From: Pseudomonadota bacterium
GTDB taxonomy: Bacteria; Pseudomonadota; Gammaproteobacteria; Burkholderiales; Thiobacillaceae
Assembly: GCA_021802595.1 (NCBI GenBank)
Contig: JAJZRT010000185.1
Location: 1 to 7,212 of the forward strand
Length of the DNA stretch: 7,212 bases
Direction of reading: 5' to 3'
Positions 1-5,858 of the stretch are shown here, one piece after another. The notes under the pieces are model-generated. The model worked only from the letters and a program-made list of their open reading frames with translations, had not been told where the DNA came from and made no database searches. How positions within the stretch are numbered: the first letter of the stretch is position 1; every line of letters begins with the position of its first letter. Made by a program: the position numbers and the translations under genes.

Positions 1-127
1 ATGGTCACGAGGCTGGCGTTCATGTCCTTCAGCGCCTGCATGAGCTGGCCGATCTCGTCGTGCGAATGCACTTCGACCGACTGCGTCAGGTCGCCGGCAG
101 CGACACTTTCGGCCAGGCGCAAGGCCT
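1..127. repeat. Direct repeat copy A, HAMP-coding, identical to 1889-2015
   Basis: These 127 bases match 1889-2015 with no mismatch, in the same orientation and the same codon phase. They encode the second half of the HAMP domain (from [12 protein letters not shown] to MNASLVT). Identity stops sharply at base 128. The left limit is cut by the window edge, so the true repeat is probably longer. Confidence 0.97.
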
Positions 128-803
128 CATTCAGCGAGCGGGTAATCGCACGGATCATCCAGAAGCCGATCAATCCTGCCAGCGCGACGCCAAACACGAT
201 GGTCACGATGGAAATGTTGCGCACCAGGACATAACGCGTTTGCGCCGCTTCATATTCACGCTTGGCCACATCCAGCTGGAGCGTGTCCAGCGCTTCCATG
301 CTTTTCCGCACGGCGGGATAATTCTGGGCCAGCGGCCCCTGCAGCAACTCGCTGGCCTGCTGGAAATCGTGGGCGCGCAAGGCGGCCAGGGCAGGCACCA
401 TGCCCGAACGGCCGTAGGTCCTGCGGTTGGCGTCGAACTCGTTGGCGAGCTTCTTTTCCTCAGGCGTCAGATAGGTTCCGAGATAGGATTTCCAGACTGT
501 CTCGATTTCCTTGATCGTGTTGGCGACCTCCTCGACCTTCTTGTCGACCACGGCGACGTCATCGGGGAACGCCGACAACTGGCCGGCAGTGACTTCGGCC
601 AGCGTGACCTGGTTCTGGTTGACCAGCATGGAGACACGCGCCAACTGCCCCAGGGCAACCATCCTGTCTTCGTAGACGGTCTTGAGCGCGCCATTGGTGG
701 AATTCAGGCTGGTCAATCCCATGGCGCCTATACCGACCAGCGCCGTGGAAAGGAAGCCGATCAAGAAGACCAGCCGCGATTTGATGCTCAGATTAGCTAA
801 CAT
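1..803 (-). CDS. Methyl-accepting chemotaxis protein, partial (N-terminal 267 residues)
   Basis: This is an inner-membrane chemoreceptor that would signal to CheA/CheW; the gene continues past the left edge, so the signalling hairpin is not visible. Reading the minus strand gives a short cytoplasmic start, TM1 at about residues 11-30, and a periplasmic four-helix-bundle sensor at about 31-193. The sensor resembles the 4HB_MCP family, with an early Tyr-Glu-Asp-Arg segment near 44-47 and a WKSYLGTYLTPEEKKLA stretch at 104-120. TM2 is at about 196-217 and HAMP starts at about 218. The HAMP proline is replaced by Ser223, while the complete neighbouring receptor has Pro216. I chose the ATG at 803 because an AGG motif lies 8 bases upstream; an ATG at 809 (two residues longer) is also in frame. 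The ligand cannot be predicted. The gene lies downstream of the other receptor on the same strand and may be co-transcribed with it. Confidence 0.93.
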   Translation of the reverse strand, partial: MLANLSIKSRLVFLIGFLSTALVGIGAMGLTSLNSTNGALKTVYEDRMVALGQLARVSMLVNQNQVTLAEVTAGQLSAFPDDVAVVDKKVEEVANTIKEIETVWKSYLGTYLTPEEKKLANEFDANRRTYGRSGMVPALAALRAHDFQQASELLQGPLAQNYPAVRKSMEALDTLQLDVAKREYEAAQTRYVLVRNISIVTIVFGVALAGLIGFWMIRAITRSLNEALRLAESVAAGDLTQSVEVHSHDEIGQLMQALKDMNASLVT

Positions 804-809
804 TTTCAT

Positions 810-963
810 AGCCTTTCATACCTAATGCCTAACAACCCGAGGCTTGCCAAGTCAGCGTTACCGAACCACGCCTGATGATCCCTGCGGGTTGCCCCGACAT
901 CGAGCTGAATGCCCCATCGTAATCGGGCCGTTCCGCTCAGGACTCCAGTGACACCACAAACAC
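810..963. other. Spacer between the two receptor genes
   Basis: This stretch separates the stop of the complete receptor (964-966) from the start of the partial one. I see no convincing terminator: the best hairpin (CCCGAT-TACG-ATGGGG on the minus strand) has a G-G mismatch and no T-run. A TTGGCA hexamer occurs on the minus strand, but the hexamer 17 bases on (CATTAG) is a poor -10. Read-through from the upstream receptor is plausible. Confidence 0.5.
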
Positions 964-2670
964 TCAGAACTCTTCCCACTCGTCGCTGCCGGAACTGGCA
1001 ACCGCAAGTTTCTTCGGGCGCGCGACCGCCTTGGCCAGGACAGGTTCTGACCTGACCTTGCGGGCATCCGGCATCGCGACCACCACATCCTTCAGCACCG
1101 GCAACCCGGGGCGTGCGCTGTACGCACCCGTCTCCAGCCTGAACACGCTCACCGCCTCGGCCAGCTTCGCCGCCTGGTCCTGCAGGCTCTCGGCCGCAGC
1201 CGCCGCCTCTTCGACCAGGGCAGCGTTCTGCTGGGTCACTTCGTCCATCTGGGCAACAGCCTGGTTGACCTGTTCGATCCCGGCACTCTGTTCCTGGCTC
1301 GCCGCGGCGATCTCGCTCATGATGTCGGTGACGCGCTTGACCGAGGTGACGATCTCGTCCATGGTCTTGCCGGCTTCGTCAACGAGACGGCTGCCGGCAT
1401 CGACCTTGCCGACGGAGTCTTCGATCAGGGTCTTGATTTCCTTGGCGGCACCGGCGCTGCGCTGTGCGAGGTTCCTGACTTCGGCGGCGACGACGGCGAA
1501 GCCGCGCCCCTGTTCGCCCGCACGGGCGGCTTCAACGGCAGCGTTGAGCGCGAGGATGTTGGTCTGGAAGGCAATGCCGTCGATGACGCCGATGATGTCG
1601 GCGATCTTCCGGGAGCTGTCCTTGATGGAGGCCATGGTGTCGACGACCTGGCCGACGACCTGGCCGCCCCTGGCGGCAACGTCGGCGGTGGAGACGACGA
1701 GCTGGTTGGCCTGGCGGGCGTTCTCGGCGTTCTGCTTGACGGTGCCGGTCAGTTCTTCCATCGAGCTGGCGGTCTCTTCCAGCGAGCTCGCCTGCTCTTC
1801 GGTGCGCGACGACAGGTCGGCGTTGCCTGAGGCGATCTCGCGTGAGGCAACAGCAATGGTGTCGGTGCCGGTGCGGACCTGGCCGACGATGGTCACGAGG
1901 CTGGCGTTCATGTCCTTCAGCGCCTGCATGAGCTGGCCGATCTCGTCGTGCGAATGCACTTCGACCGACTGCGTCAGGTCGCCGGCAGCGACACTTTCGG
2001 CCAGGCGCAAGGCCTGGTTGACCGGCGTAGTGATTGATCGGGTAATGCGCCAGGCAACCAGGCTGCCCAGAACCAGCGACAGCACGGCCATGGAAACCAT
2101 GAGCGCCCGCGCGCTTGCATAAGCCGCCTCGGCCTCCGCCACCGCCCTGGCGCTGCCTTTTTCCTGATAGAGGGCCATGTCCTCCAGTGCCTTGATCCAC
2201 TGGTTCTGCGCCGGGCGGACTTCATTGACCAGGACCTGGGTCGCCGCAATGGGATTGCCGAGCGCAAAACCCGTCGCCTTGTCGAGCAGGGGTTCTGTCT
2301 GCGCACGCGCAGCCGCAATCCTGGCGAGCAGCGATTTCTCGGCGTCTCCCCTCACCGTCTCAGCCAGTTTCCTGCTCGTCTCGGCGTACCGCTTTCGCTG
2401 TTCTTGAATACGCTTTGTCTCTGCATCCATGGCGCCATCATCCGTCAGCAGGACGAGAGTGCGGACCGAGATGGCGGTCGTTTGCAGGGCATCGCGCAGT
2501 TCGCCGACTCGCTTGAGCTTGACCATGTGGTCGCCGGTGACCCTGTCGAGATGGCCCTGGACCTGCGCCATGCGCGTCAGCCCAAACACGGCCACCAGAA
2601 GCGTCAACCCCAGCATCAGGCCAAATCCCAGGCCCATCCGGGCACCAATTTTCATATTCGCGAGCGACAT
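964..2670 (-). CDS. Methyl-accepting chemotaxis protein, Tsr/Tar-like, complete (568 aa)
   Basis: This is a transmembrane chemoreceptor that controls CheA kinase through CheW. TM1 spans about residues 12-32. A periplasmic helical sensor of the 4HB_MCP type spans about 33-187, TM2 about 188-208 and HAMP about 208-260, with the usual proline at 216. A methylation helix follows at about 287-317 ([18 protein letters not shown]). The hairpin tip lies at about 359-405, with the near-invariant core [20 protein letters not shown] at 365-384. The second methylation helix is at about 455-500. A flexible linker (about 513-560) leads to the C-terminal pentapeptide EWEEF (564-568), which fits the xWxxF tether for CheR/CheB known from Tar and Tsr. 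The signalling domain aligns by eye with E. coli Tsr without obvious gaps, suggesting the 36-heptad class. The ATG at 2670 has a GGATAGGAA stretch just before it; an ATG at 2655 is possible but lacks a spaced RBS. The ligand is unknown. Confidence 0.97.
   Translation of the reverse strand: MSLANMKIGARMGLGFGLMLGLTLLVAVFGLTRMAQVQGHLDRVTGDHMVKLKRVGELRDALQTTAISVRTLVLLTDDGAMDAETKRIQEQRKRYAETSRKLAETVRGDAEKSLLARIAAARAQTEPLLDKATGFALGNPIAATQVLVNEVRPAQNQWIKALEDMALYQEKGSARAVAEAEAAYASARALMVSMAVLSLVLGSLVAWRITRSITTPVNQALRLAESVAAGDLTQSVEVHSHDEIGQLMQALKDMNASLVTIVGQVRTGTDTIAVASREIASGNADLSSRTEEQASSLEETASSMEELTGTVKQNAENARQANQLVVSTADVAARGGQVVGQVVDTMASIKDSSRKIADIIGVIDGIAFQTNILALNAAVEAARAGEQGRGFAVVAAEVRNLAQRSAGAAKEIKTLIEDSVGKVDAGSRLVDEAGKTMDEIVTSVKRVTDIMSEIAAASQEQSAGIEQVNQAVAQMDEVTQQNAALVEEAAAAAESLQDQAAKLAEAVSVFRLETGAYSARPGLPVLKDVVVAMPDARKVRSEPVLAKAVARPKKLAVASSGSDEWEEF
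1889..2015. repeat. Direct repeat copy B, HAMP-coding, identical to 1-127
   Basis: This is the second copy of the identical block, inside the complete receptor gene. It corresponds to HAMP residues from about 219 to 260. The offset between copies is 1888 bp, which preserves reading phase, so recombination between them would delete the intervening DNA and leave one in-frame hybrid receptor. Confidence 0.97.
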
Positions 2671-2719
2671 TTCCTATCCATGCATGAGCTACGTTGACCG
2701 TGTCCGAAGCGCCTGTCTT

Positions 2720-2743
2720 CAAATCCAGGCGACGGCGGATTTG
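2720..2743. promoter_or_regulatory. Inverted repeat CAAATCC-N10-GGATTTG upstream of the receptor gene
   Basis: Perfect 7-base arms (2720-2726 and 2737-2743) are separated by 10 bases and lie 50-73 bases upstream of the receptor start at 2670. The centre-to-centre distance of 17 bases is compatible with a dimeric regulator on one face of the helix. This is inference; a chance dyad is possible. In the 245-bp gap (2671-2915) I found no credible sigma28 or sigma54 promoter and no gene. Confidence 0.3.
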
Positions 2744-2915
2744 CGGCATATCCAGCATGCAATACATGAACTGGACGGGCACAGGCAGGGAAATCTATCT
2801 GCGCCACATGACAAACGTGTTACTGCACCAGAAGAAAAGAAACATGACGGAATCCGGCAGGTAGACGGTTGCAGCGCAATGGCCGCGCACCGCACATCTC
2901 GGCCGATCACCCCCC

Positions 2916-3575
2916 TCAGAACGGCGCGGGGCGCTCGAACGCCTGCGCCTCGCCGGTCACCGGATGGATGAATCCCAGCGCACAGGCATGCAGCAACAAC
3001 CGCCCGGCCTGGACCTGGATGTCGGGCGGCGCGTACAGGGCATCGCCCAGGATCGGATGGCCCAGTTCGCGCAGATGAACGCGCAACTGGTGCGAACGGC
3101 CGGTGACAGGCTCCAGTTCGACGCGGGTGGTCCGCGCGGCCTCATCATGTGCCAGCACGCGCCAGCGGGTCAGGCTGGGTTTGCCAAGGAGGCGGTCGAC
3201 CCGTCGCCGTGGCCGGTTCGGCCAGTCGACGATGAGCGGCAGGTCGATGACGCCCCATCCCCCAGGCGGTGCCTCCAGCCGGCCGGCCACCACGGCGATG
3301 TAGCGCTTCGTCACCTCGCGTGCCGCGAAGGCCTTGCCCAGTGCGCGCTGCGCCGCCACCCCGCGCGCCATCACCATCAGCCCGGAGGTGGCCATGTCGA
3401 GGCGGTGCACGATCAGGGCATCGGGGTAGCGCGCCTGCACCCGTGCGGCGAGGCAGTCCTGCTTGTCGGCGCCGCGCCCCGGCACCGCCAGCAGGCCGCT
3501 GGGCTTGTCGAGCACGAGCAGGGCATCGTCGGCATAGAGAGGCTCGATGGCAGGCCTGTCGGAACACAGCATCAT
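2916..3575 (-). CDS. rluA: RluA family pseudouridine synthase (tRNA U32 / 23S rRNA U746)
   Basis: This cytoplasmic enzyme isomerises uridine to pseudouridine in RNA; E. coli RluA modifies tRNA position 32 and 23S rRNA position 746. With the ATG at 3575 the protein is 219 residues, the length I recall for E. coli RluA. Shared landmarks are LDKPSGLLAVPGR at 22-34 and the catalytic motif HRLDMATSG, with catalytic Asp60. Further on are PLIVDWPNRP, a TGRSHQLRVHL motif and GHPILGDALYA, then LLLHA near the C-terminus. The DWPNRP segment favours RluA over RluC or RluD, and there is no S4 domain. A start at 3632 (238 residues) has a well-spaced AGGA, but the extra codons have poor GC at third positions, unlike the rest of the gene. 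The start at 3575 has GGA nine bases upstream. The gene ends with TGA, with no clear terminator after it. Confidence 0.93.
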   Translation of the reverse strand: MMLCSDRPAIEPLYADDALLVLDKPSGLLAVPGRGADKQDCLAARVQARYPDALIVHRLDMATSGLMVMARGVAAQRALGKAFAAREVTKRYIAVVAGRLEAPPGGWGVIDLPLIVDWPNRPRRRVDRLLGKPSLTRWRVLAHDEAARTTRVELEPVTGRSHQLRVHLRELGHPILGDALYAPPDIQVQAGRLLLHACALGFIHPVTGEAQAFERPAPF

Positions 3576-3600
3576 GGTTGGAATTCCATCGTCAAAATCC

Positions 3601-3622
3601 ATCCGGCCGAATACAGCCGGAT
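3601..3622. promoter_or_regulatory. Hairpin-forming inverted repeat in the rluA leader
   Basis: Perfect 7-base arms, ATCCGGC (3601-3607) and GCCGGAT (3616-3622), enclose an 8-base loop. It lies 26 bases upstream of the preferred rluA start. An overlapping alternative pairing exists between AAAATCC (3594-3600) and GGATTTT (3619-3625). It could form a leader hairpin in rluA mRNA; if translation starts at 3632 it would be inside the coding region. No function is established. Confidence 0.35.
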
Positions 3623-3659
3623 TTTCGCGCATTGCAGTCCTGTCCCCGCTTGCGAACAT

Positions 3660-3671
3660 CCCGCATGCGGG
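3660..3671. promoter_or_regulatory. 12-bp perfect palindrome CCCGCATGCGGG
   Basis: This is a self-complementary 12-mer with no spacer, in the 252-bp gap between the divergent rluA (start 3575) and the small exported protein gene (start 3828). Its position fits an operator, but I do not recognise it as the site of any known regulator, and short GC-rich palindromes also arise by chance in such DNA. Confidence 0.25.
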
Positions 3672-3751
3672 CAACGGCCGGCGAATGCCGCTTTTCGTCA
3701 GGGGCCGACGAATTGGAGCACACGGGCCGCTCCCAGACCACCGGCTTCGCA

Positions 3752-3757
3752 TACAAT
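3752..3757 (+). promoter_or_regulatory. Possible -10 element TACAAT for the glycine-zipper gene
   Basis: TACAAT matches the sigma70 -10 consensus at five of six positions and lies 71 bases upstream of the ATG at 3828. No recognisable -35 hexamer sits 16-18 bases upstream (the region is GC-rich), and there is no extended -10 TG. It is the best plus-strand promoter candidate in this gap but weak. Confidence 0.25.
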
Positions 3758-3827
3758 TCAGGTGCTTATCCGTCCGGCACTGATCTTGCAGCGCCCACGG
3801 GGTTTCAGTTCACATGAAAGGATCAAC

Positions 3828-4151
3828 ATGGCACGCAAGCAAACACTGGCACTCATTGCACTGGCCGCCTTCGCGGCGCCCGCCTTCGCCGGCGGCATCG
3901 ATGGCAACGCCGTCATCGGTGGCGCCCTCGGCGGCGGCGCCGGGGCCGCCGTGGGTTCGGCCATCGGCGGACGGGACGGGGCCATCATCGGCGGCGCCAT
4001 CGGTGGCGCCACGGGAGCGGCCATTGCGACCAGGGGGTCCAAGCGCACCGTCATCGAACGAGATGTCATTTATGAAGATGAGCACGGCCACCATGACAAC
4101 GGTCTGCACCGCGGCCATCACAAACACCGGCATGACCGCGACGACGACTGA
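3828..4151 (+). CDS. Small exported glycine-zipper protein with His-rich tail (107 aa)
   Basis: The reading frame is open far upstream, but the AAGGA at 3818-3822, five bases before this ATG, and the signal peptide fix the start. Residues 1-21 form a Sec signal peptide (MARKQT, then a hydrophobic run ending in APAFA), with likely cleavage after Ala21. Residues 22-67 are a glycine-zipper region made of two similar units, each with an IGGAxGGxxGAA core (30-41 and 54-65, starting GNAVIGGALGG and GAIIGGAIGG). This resembles the Gly-zipper / glycine-zipper 2TM families of envelope proteins. The charged segment at about 70-85 is followed by a tail (86-107) with eight histidines and a final RDDD. 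Placement in the outer membrane or periplasm is inference, and metal binding by the tail is only a possibility. No specific function is recognised. The gene is divergent from rluA and convergent with the aminopeptidase gene. Confidence 0.85.
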   Translation: MARKQTLALIALAAFAAPAFAGGIDGNAVIGGALGGGAGAAVGSAIGGRDGAIIGGAIGGATGAAIATRGSKRTVIERDVIYEDEHGHHDNGLHRGHHKHRHDRDDD

Positions 4152-4154
4152 TAT

Positions 4155-4182
4155 ACCGCAACCCCCCGGTCTGTGATGCGGT
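4155..4182. other. Small hairpin just after the glycine-zipper gene
   Basis: ACCGCA (4155-4160) and TGCGGT (4177-4182) are perfect 6-base arms around a 16-base loop, starting four bases after the stop codon. There is no T-run after it. It may assist 3' end protection, or be chance. Confidence 0.3.
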
Positions 4183-4213
4183 CGATCCAACCGCGCCGCA
4201 CGGGACTGTAAAT

Positions 4214-4246
4214 CCCTGGAAGGGGCCGATTGCCCTCCTTCCAGGG
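4214..4246. terminator. Strong hairpin between convergent genes, possible bidirectional terminator
   Basis: CCCTGGAAGG (4214-4223) and CCTTCCAGGG (4237-4246) are perfect 10-base arms around a 13-base loop, and the loop itself contains GGC/GCC pairing. It lies between the ends of the glycine-zipper gene (4151) and the aminopeptidase gene (4291), where a shared terminator is expected. No real T-run follows on either strand (ATTTA on the minus side, CAGCTTG on the plus side), so intrinsic termination would be weak or need a factor. Confidence 0.55.
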
Positions 4247-4290
4247 CAGCTTGCATCGAATACGCCAGCAGCACTCACGCTGGCGAACGG

Positions 4291-5745
4291 CTATCCTTTC
4301 AATCCCTCCAGCAGCGCCATCCCCCACGCCACGCCAAAACCGTTGGTATCGCTCATCACGGCGCCCAGTCCGCCCTTGCAGCTGTGCCCCGACAGATCCA
4401 TGTGCAGCCACGGCGTGTCGCCGACGAAGCGCGACAGGAAACGGGTGGCGAGGATGTGGTCGGCTTCGCCTTCCATGCTGCACTGCTTGACGTCGGCCAC
4501 CGTCGAATCGAGGCTGCTGTCGTAGTCCTCCGGGTAGGGGAAGACGACGATGCGCTCGCCGCTGGCAGTGGCGGCGCGCGAGGCCTGGTGCGCCAGCGCG
4601 CTGGAGGTGGCGAACACGCCGGACATGCGGCTGCCGAGCGCGTAGTGCATCGAACCGGTGAGCGTGGCGAAGTCGGCGATGAGGTCGGGCTTGCCCTGGG
4701 CAGCCAGGGTCAGCGTATCGGCCAGCACCATGCGGCCTTCGGCGTCGGTGTGGACGACCTCGATGGTGGTGCCGTTGAGCGCCGTGACCACTTCGTTCTG
4801 CCGGTAGGCCTCGGGGCTGATATGGTTCTCGGCGAGCGCGACCCAGCCTTCCAGCGCGACCGGCAGCTTCAGCTTCGACGCGGCCGCCAGGATGCCGAGC
4901 ACCACCGCAGAGCCGTTCATGTCCTCATGCATGCCCTGCATGTACTTGGCAGGCTTGAGGTTGTGGCCGCCGGTGTCAAAGCAGATGCCCTTGCCGACGA
5001 ATGCGACGTGCTTGCCCTTGGCCCTGGCGCCCTTGTAGCGGATCCGCACGATCGCCGCGTCACTGGCCGGCGAGCCCTGCGCCACCGCGCAGAAGGCACC
5101 TGCGCCCATCTTCTTCAGCTTGTCGAAGGGAAACTCCTCGACGCTCCAGCCATACTGCCTGGCCAGCGCCTTGATGCGCTTGCGGTAGACGCCGGGGGTG
5201 AGTTCGTCCGGTCCCTGCACGGTGAGGCTGCGGGTGAGGAAGTTGCCTTCGGCCAGCGCCTGCACGCGCGCAAAGCCGTCGGCGGACTTGTGGCCCCACA
5301 CGTGCACGCTCTTGAGCGCTGCGTCGGGTCTGGATTTGCGCGACGGCAGCGGCACGGCGTTGACCAGCGCAGCATACACCGCGGCTTCTGCAGCGCGTGC
5401 CCTGAAGGCCGCCTCGCCGAACACCGCCAGCGTCAGCGATTTCGGATGTTCGACCATCAACAGGGCCAGCGCCTTGCGCACCTGCTCGTGCGTTTCGAAG
5501 GTGCTGGCGTCGGCCTTGAGCATGGCAACCACGACCAGCGCGCCGCCTGGCAATTGCACCGCCACCGGCGACTTGGCCAGCGCGTCGGTCTTGAGATCGC
5601 GCCGTTTCATCACGGCCTTGAGCTCGGTACTGCCCGGCACCTCGGGCAGGGTTTTCGACACGGGCAACAGCACCAGCGCATGACCCGCTGTTTCCAGCAA
5701 TTTTGCGGTGATTTCCTGTTTGTTTTCAGCAAGTTTAGGCAGCAT
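4291..5745 (-). CDS. M17 leucyl aminopeptidase family protein (484 aa)
   Basis: This is a cytosolic two-metal aminopeptidase that removes N-terminal residues from peptides. The ATG at 5745 is supported by AAGGA six bases upstream (5752-5756 on the opposite strand). Residues 1 to about 165 form a variable N-domain unlike PepA; the catalytic domain is C-terminal. The predicted active-site residues are Lys252, Asp257 and Lys264 (in VGKGICFDTGGHNLKP), Asp275 (in HEDMNGS), and Asp334, Glu336 and Arg338 (in HTDAEGRM). All are shifted by a constant 18 from the E. coli PepA positions I recall, so the active site is complete. ATLTG follows at 360-364. The usual NTDAEGRL signature reads HTDAEGRM, and the C-terminal segment SDTNGFGVAW differs from PepA's. 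I therefore call it a divergent M17 subfamily and give no symbol. It is transcribed divergently from the pdh genes. Confidence 0.94.
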   Translation of the reverse strand: MLPKLAENKQEITAKLLETAGHALVLLPVSKTLPEVPGSTELKAVMKRRDLKTDALAKSPVAVQLPGGALVVVAMLKADASTFETHEQVRKALALLMVEHPKSLTLAVFGEAAFRARAAEAAVYAALVNAVPLPSRKSRPDAALKSVHVWGHKSADGFARVQALAEGNFLTRSLTVQGPDELTPGVYRKRIKALARQYGWSVEEFPFDKLKKMGAGAFCAVAQGSPASDAAIVRIRYKGARAKGKHVAFVGKGICFDTGGHNLKPAKYMQGMHEDMNGSAVVLGILAAASKLKLPVALEGWVALAENHISPEAYRQNEVVTALNGTTIEVVHTDAEGRMVLADTLTLAAQGKPDLIADFATLTGSMHYALGSRMSGVFATSSALAHQASRAATASGERIVVFPYPEDYDSSLDSTVADVKQCSMEGEADHILATRFLSRFVGDTPWLHMDLSGHSCKGGLGAVMSDTNGFGVAWGMALLEGLKG

Positions 5746-5771
5746 GGAGATTCCTTGGGGGTGGCGTTTTC

Positions 5772-5800
5772 TTGATGGTTGGCGGGGTTTGCCGGATAAT
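5772..5800 (+). promoter_or_regulatory. Sigma70-type promoter for the pdh operon
   Basis: A TTGATG -35 (5772-5777) and a GATAAT -10 (5795-5800) are separated by exactly 17 bases. They match the consensus at four and five of six positions. Transcription would begin near 5807, giving a leader of about 50 bases before the E1 alpha start. The same 113-bp gap must also drive the divergent aminopeptidase gene; I found no clear minus-strand promoter in it. Confidence 0.65.
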
Positions 5801-5814
5801 TGCGCGTTTGAAAT

Positions 5815-5834
5815 TTTTTCCGGCGCTTTTTCCG
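5815..5834. repeat. Two TTTTTCCG direct repeats in the pdh leader
   Basis: TTTTTCCG occurs at 5815-5822 and again at 5827-5834, a 12-base period, between the predicted transcription start and the ribosome binding site (AAGGG at 5847-5851). It does not resemble the E. coli PdhR operator. It may be simple T-rich leader sequence. Confidence 0.3.
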
Positions 5835-5858
5835 AGCCCATCCACCAAGGGTAACCGA

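Noticed and set aside
60..800. Long plus-strand open frame opposite the partial receptor
   Set aside because: The minus-strand frame encodes a clear receptor with transmembrane helices, sensor and HAMP; the plus-strand translation is low-complexity and shows no family features, as expected for antisense of GC-rich coding DNA.
1031..2122. 363-residue plus-strand open frame opposite the complete receptor
   Set aside because: It is Ser/Ala/Thr-rich antisense of a well-conserved receptor gene, with no plausible ribosome binding site or recognisable domain.
2895..2906. Palindrome-like ATCTCGGCCGAT after rluA as a terminator
   Set aside because: The symmetry is imperfect, the stem is short, and no T-run follows.
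2719..2910. 63-residue minus-strand open frame between rluA and the receptor
   Set aside because: It is Cys/Ser-rich with no ribosome binding site, no recognisable domain and no compositional sign of coding.
2964..3827. N-terminal extension of the glycine-zipper frame (open from 2964)
   Set aside because: This part lies antisense to rluA and its upstream region; the signal peptide and the well-spaced AAGGA place the real start at 3828.
4384..5775. 463-residue plus-strand open frame opposite the aminopeptidase
   Set aside because: Its translation is rich in His, Gly, Arg and Gln, typical of antisense frames, while the minus strand has all M17 active-site residues.
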